A DNA stretch of 64,000 nucleotides from Dermanyssus gallinae. Lineage: Eukaryota; Arthropoda; Arachnida; Mesostigmata; Dermanyssidae. Shown piece by piece: positions 63,680 through 64,000 of this stretch (positions are counted from its first letter, which is position 1; each line of letters starts with the position of its first letter). The position numbers and the translations under genes are program-made. The stretch spans positions 1 to 64,000 of the forward strand of contig QVRM01004789.1 of the NCBI GenBank assembly GCA_003439945.1, written 5' to 3'. The notes under the pieces are model-generated. The model saw only the letters and a list, made by a program, of their open reading frames with translations. It searched no databases and was not told the DNA's origin.

Positions 63680-64000
63680 TACAGGGTGTCCCTATTTGTG
63701 TGGCCAAAACGCTAGGATATGGTCAAACTCGGTGAGAAAATCATTTTTGCCAATGGGTGGAAGCCGGGAAAACGTTTTGTTTAGGAGTGAGAATGAAATT
63801 TATAAAAGCAGTTATTCTGTCTTTTTTCTCCTACATAGTTGTGCAAAATCTACGTTTGCGGGAGAACCAGTCAACGCACAAAGGAACCGATCATACCGGC
63901 GTGTTTGGAGGAAAATTCTGCACAATAAAGTATACATTACTAGCTTGCGTAGCAAAAAGCGAATAGCCAGATTAAGGAAAGTCATAAAAAGTCAAAATGT
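63680..64000. mobile_element. Possible transposon terminus, cut by window end
   Basis: TATATACAGGGTGTCCCTATTTGTGTGG begins after a TA array. TA followed by CAGGGTGTCC is a frequent terminal motif of Tc1/mariner-type elements in arthropods. The 320 bases to the window end hold a short plus-strand open frame without a recognised domain. The other terminus would lie outside the window. Confidence 0.4.

Overview
This is a 64 kb piece of nuclear DNA from an animal, most likely an arthropod. The evidence is spliced genes with GT/AG introns, R1/Jockey-like non-LTR reverse transcriptases, mariner remnants, tRNA-derived SINEs, and many (TA)n and (CAA/CAG)n arrays. The intron style and repeat content would suit a mite or tick, but nothing in the window fixes the species.

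I recognise six conserved protein-coding genes. From left to right they are an FKBP4/5-type immunophilin (minus, 4824-6413); DSCC1, a subunit of the alternative PCNA loader (plus, 10658-16527); ACADS, short-chain acyl-CoA dehydrogenase (plus, 22978-26765); UQCRB, complex III subunit 7 (minus, 28572-30318); WDR89 (minus, 35887-42385); and RSRC2, an SR-rich nuclear protein with a C-terminal SMAP domain (plus, 46443-55224). A seventh, partial gene (minus, 61280-62928) looks like a pentatricopeptide/helical-repeat protein. These are ordinary housekeeping genes with no shared pathway, although ACADS and UQCRB both act in mitochondria. FKBP and DSCC1 are divergent across 6.4-10.6 kb, and WDR89 and RSRC2 across 42.4-46.4 kb.

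The space between and inside the genes is rich in transposons. A LINE fragment flanked by a 22-bp direct repeat lies at 17.2-19.4 kb. A mixed cluster of SINE, LINE and mariner pieces lies at 31.1-35.9 kb. A retroelement-like patch sits in a WDR89 intron, mariner and possible LTR-retrotransposon fragments lie at 56.8-57.7 kb, and a 5'-truncated R1-like LINE lies at 58.75-61.1 kb. Three families of tRNA-derived SINE can be defined from the window itself. Several (TA)n arrays carry short hairpin-type insertions, one with an internal empty-site comparison near 63.3 kb.

I did not find a convincing new multi-gene system. The observations most worth checking are eight single-base frame disruptions within three otherwise well-conserved genes (probably assembly indels), a perfect 29-bp hairpin plus tandem duplication at the end of WDR89, a ~430-bp inverted repeat with a TA core at 8.8-9.2 kb, and the short TA-targeting element.
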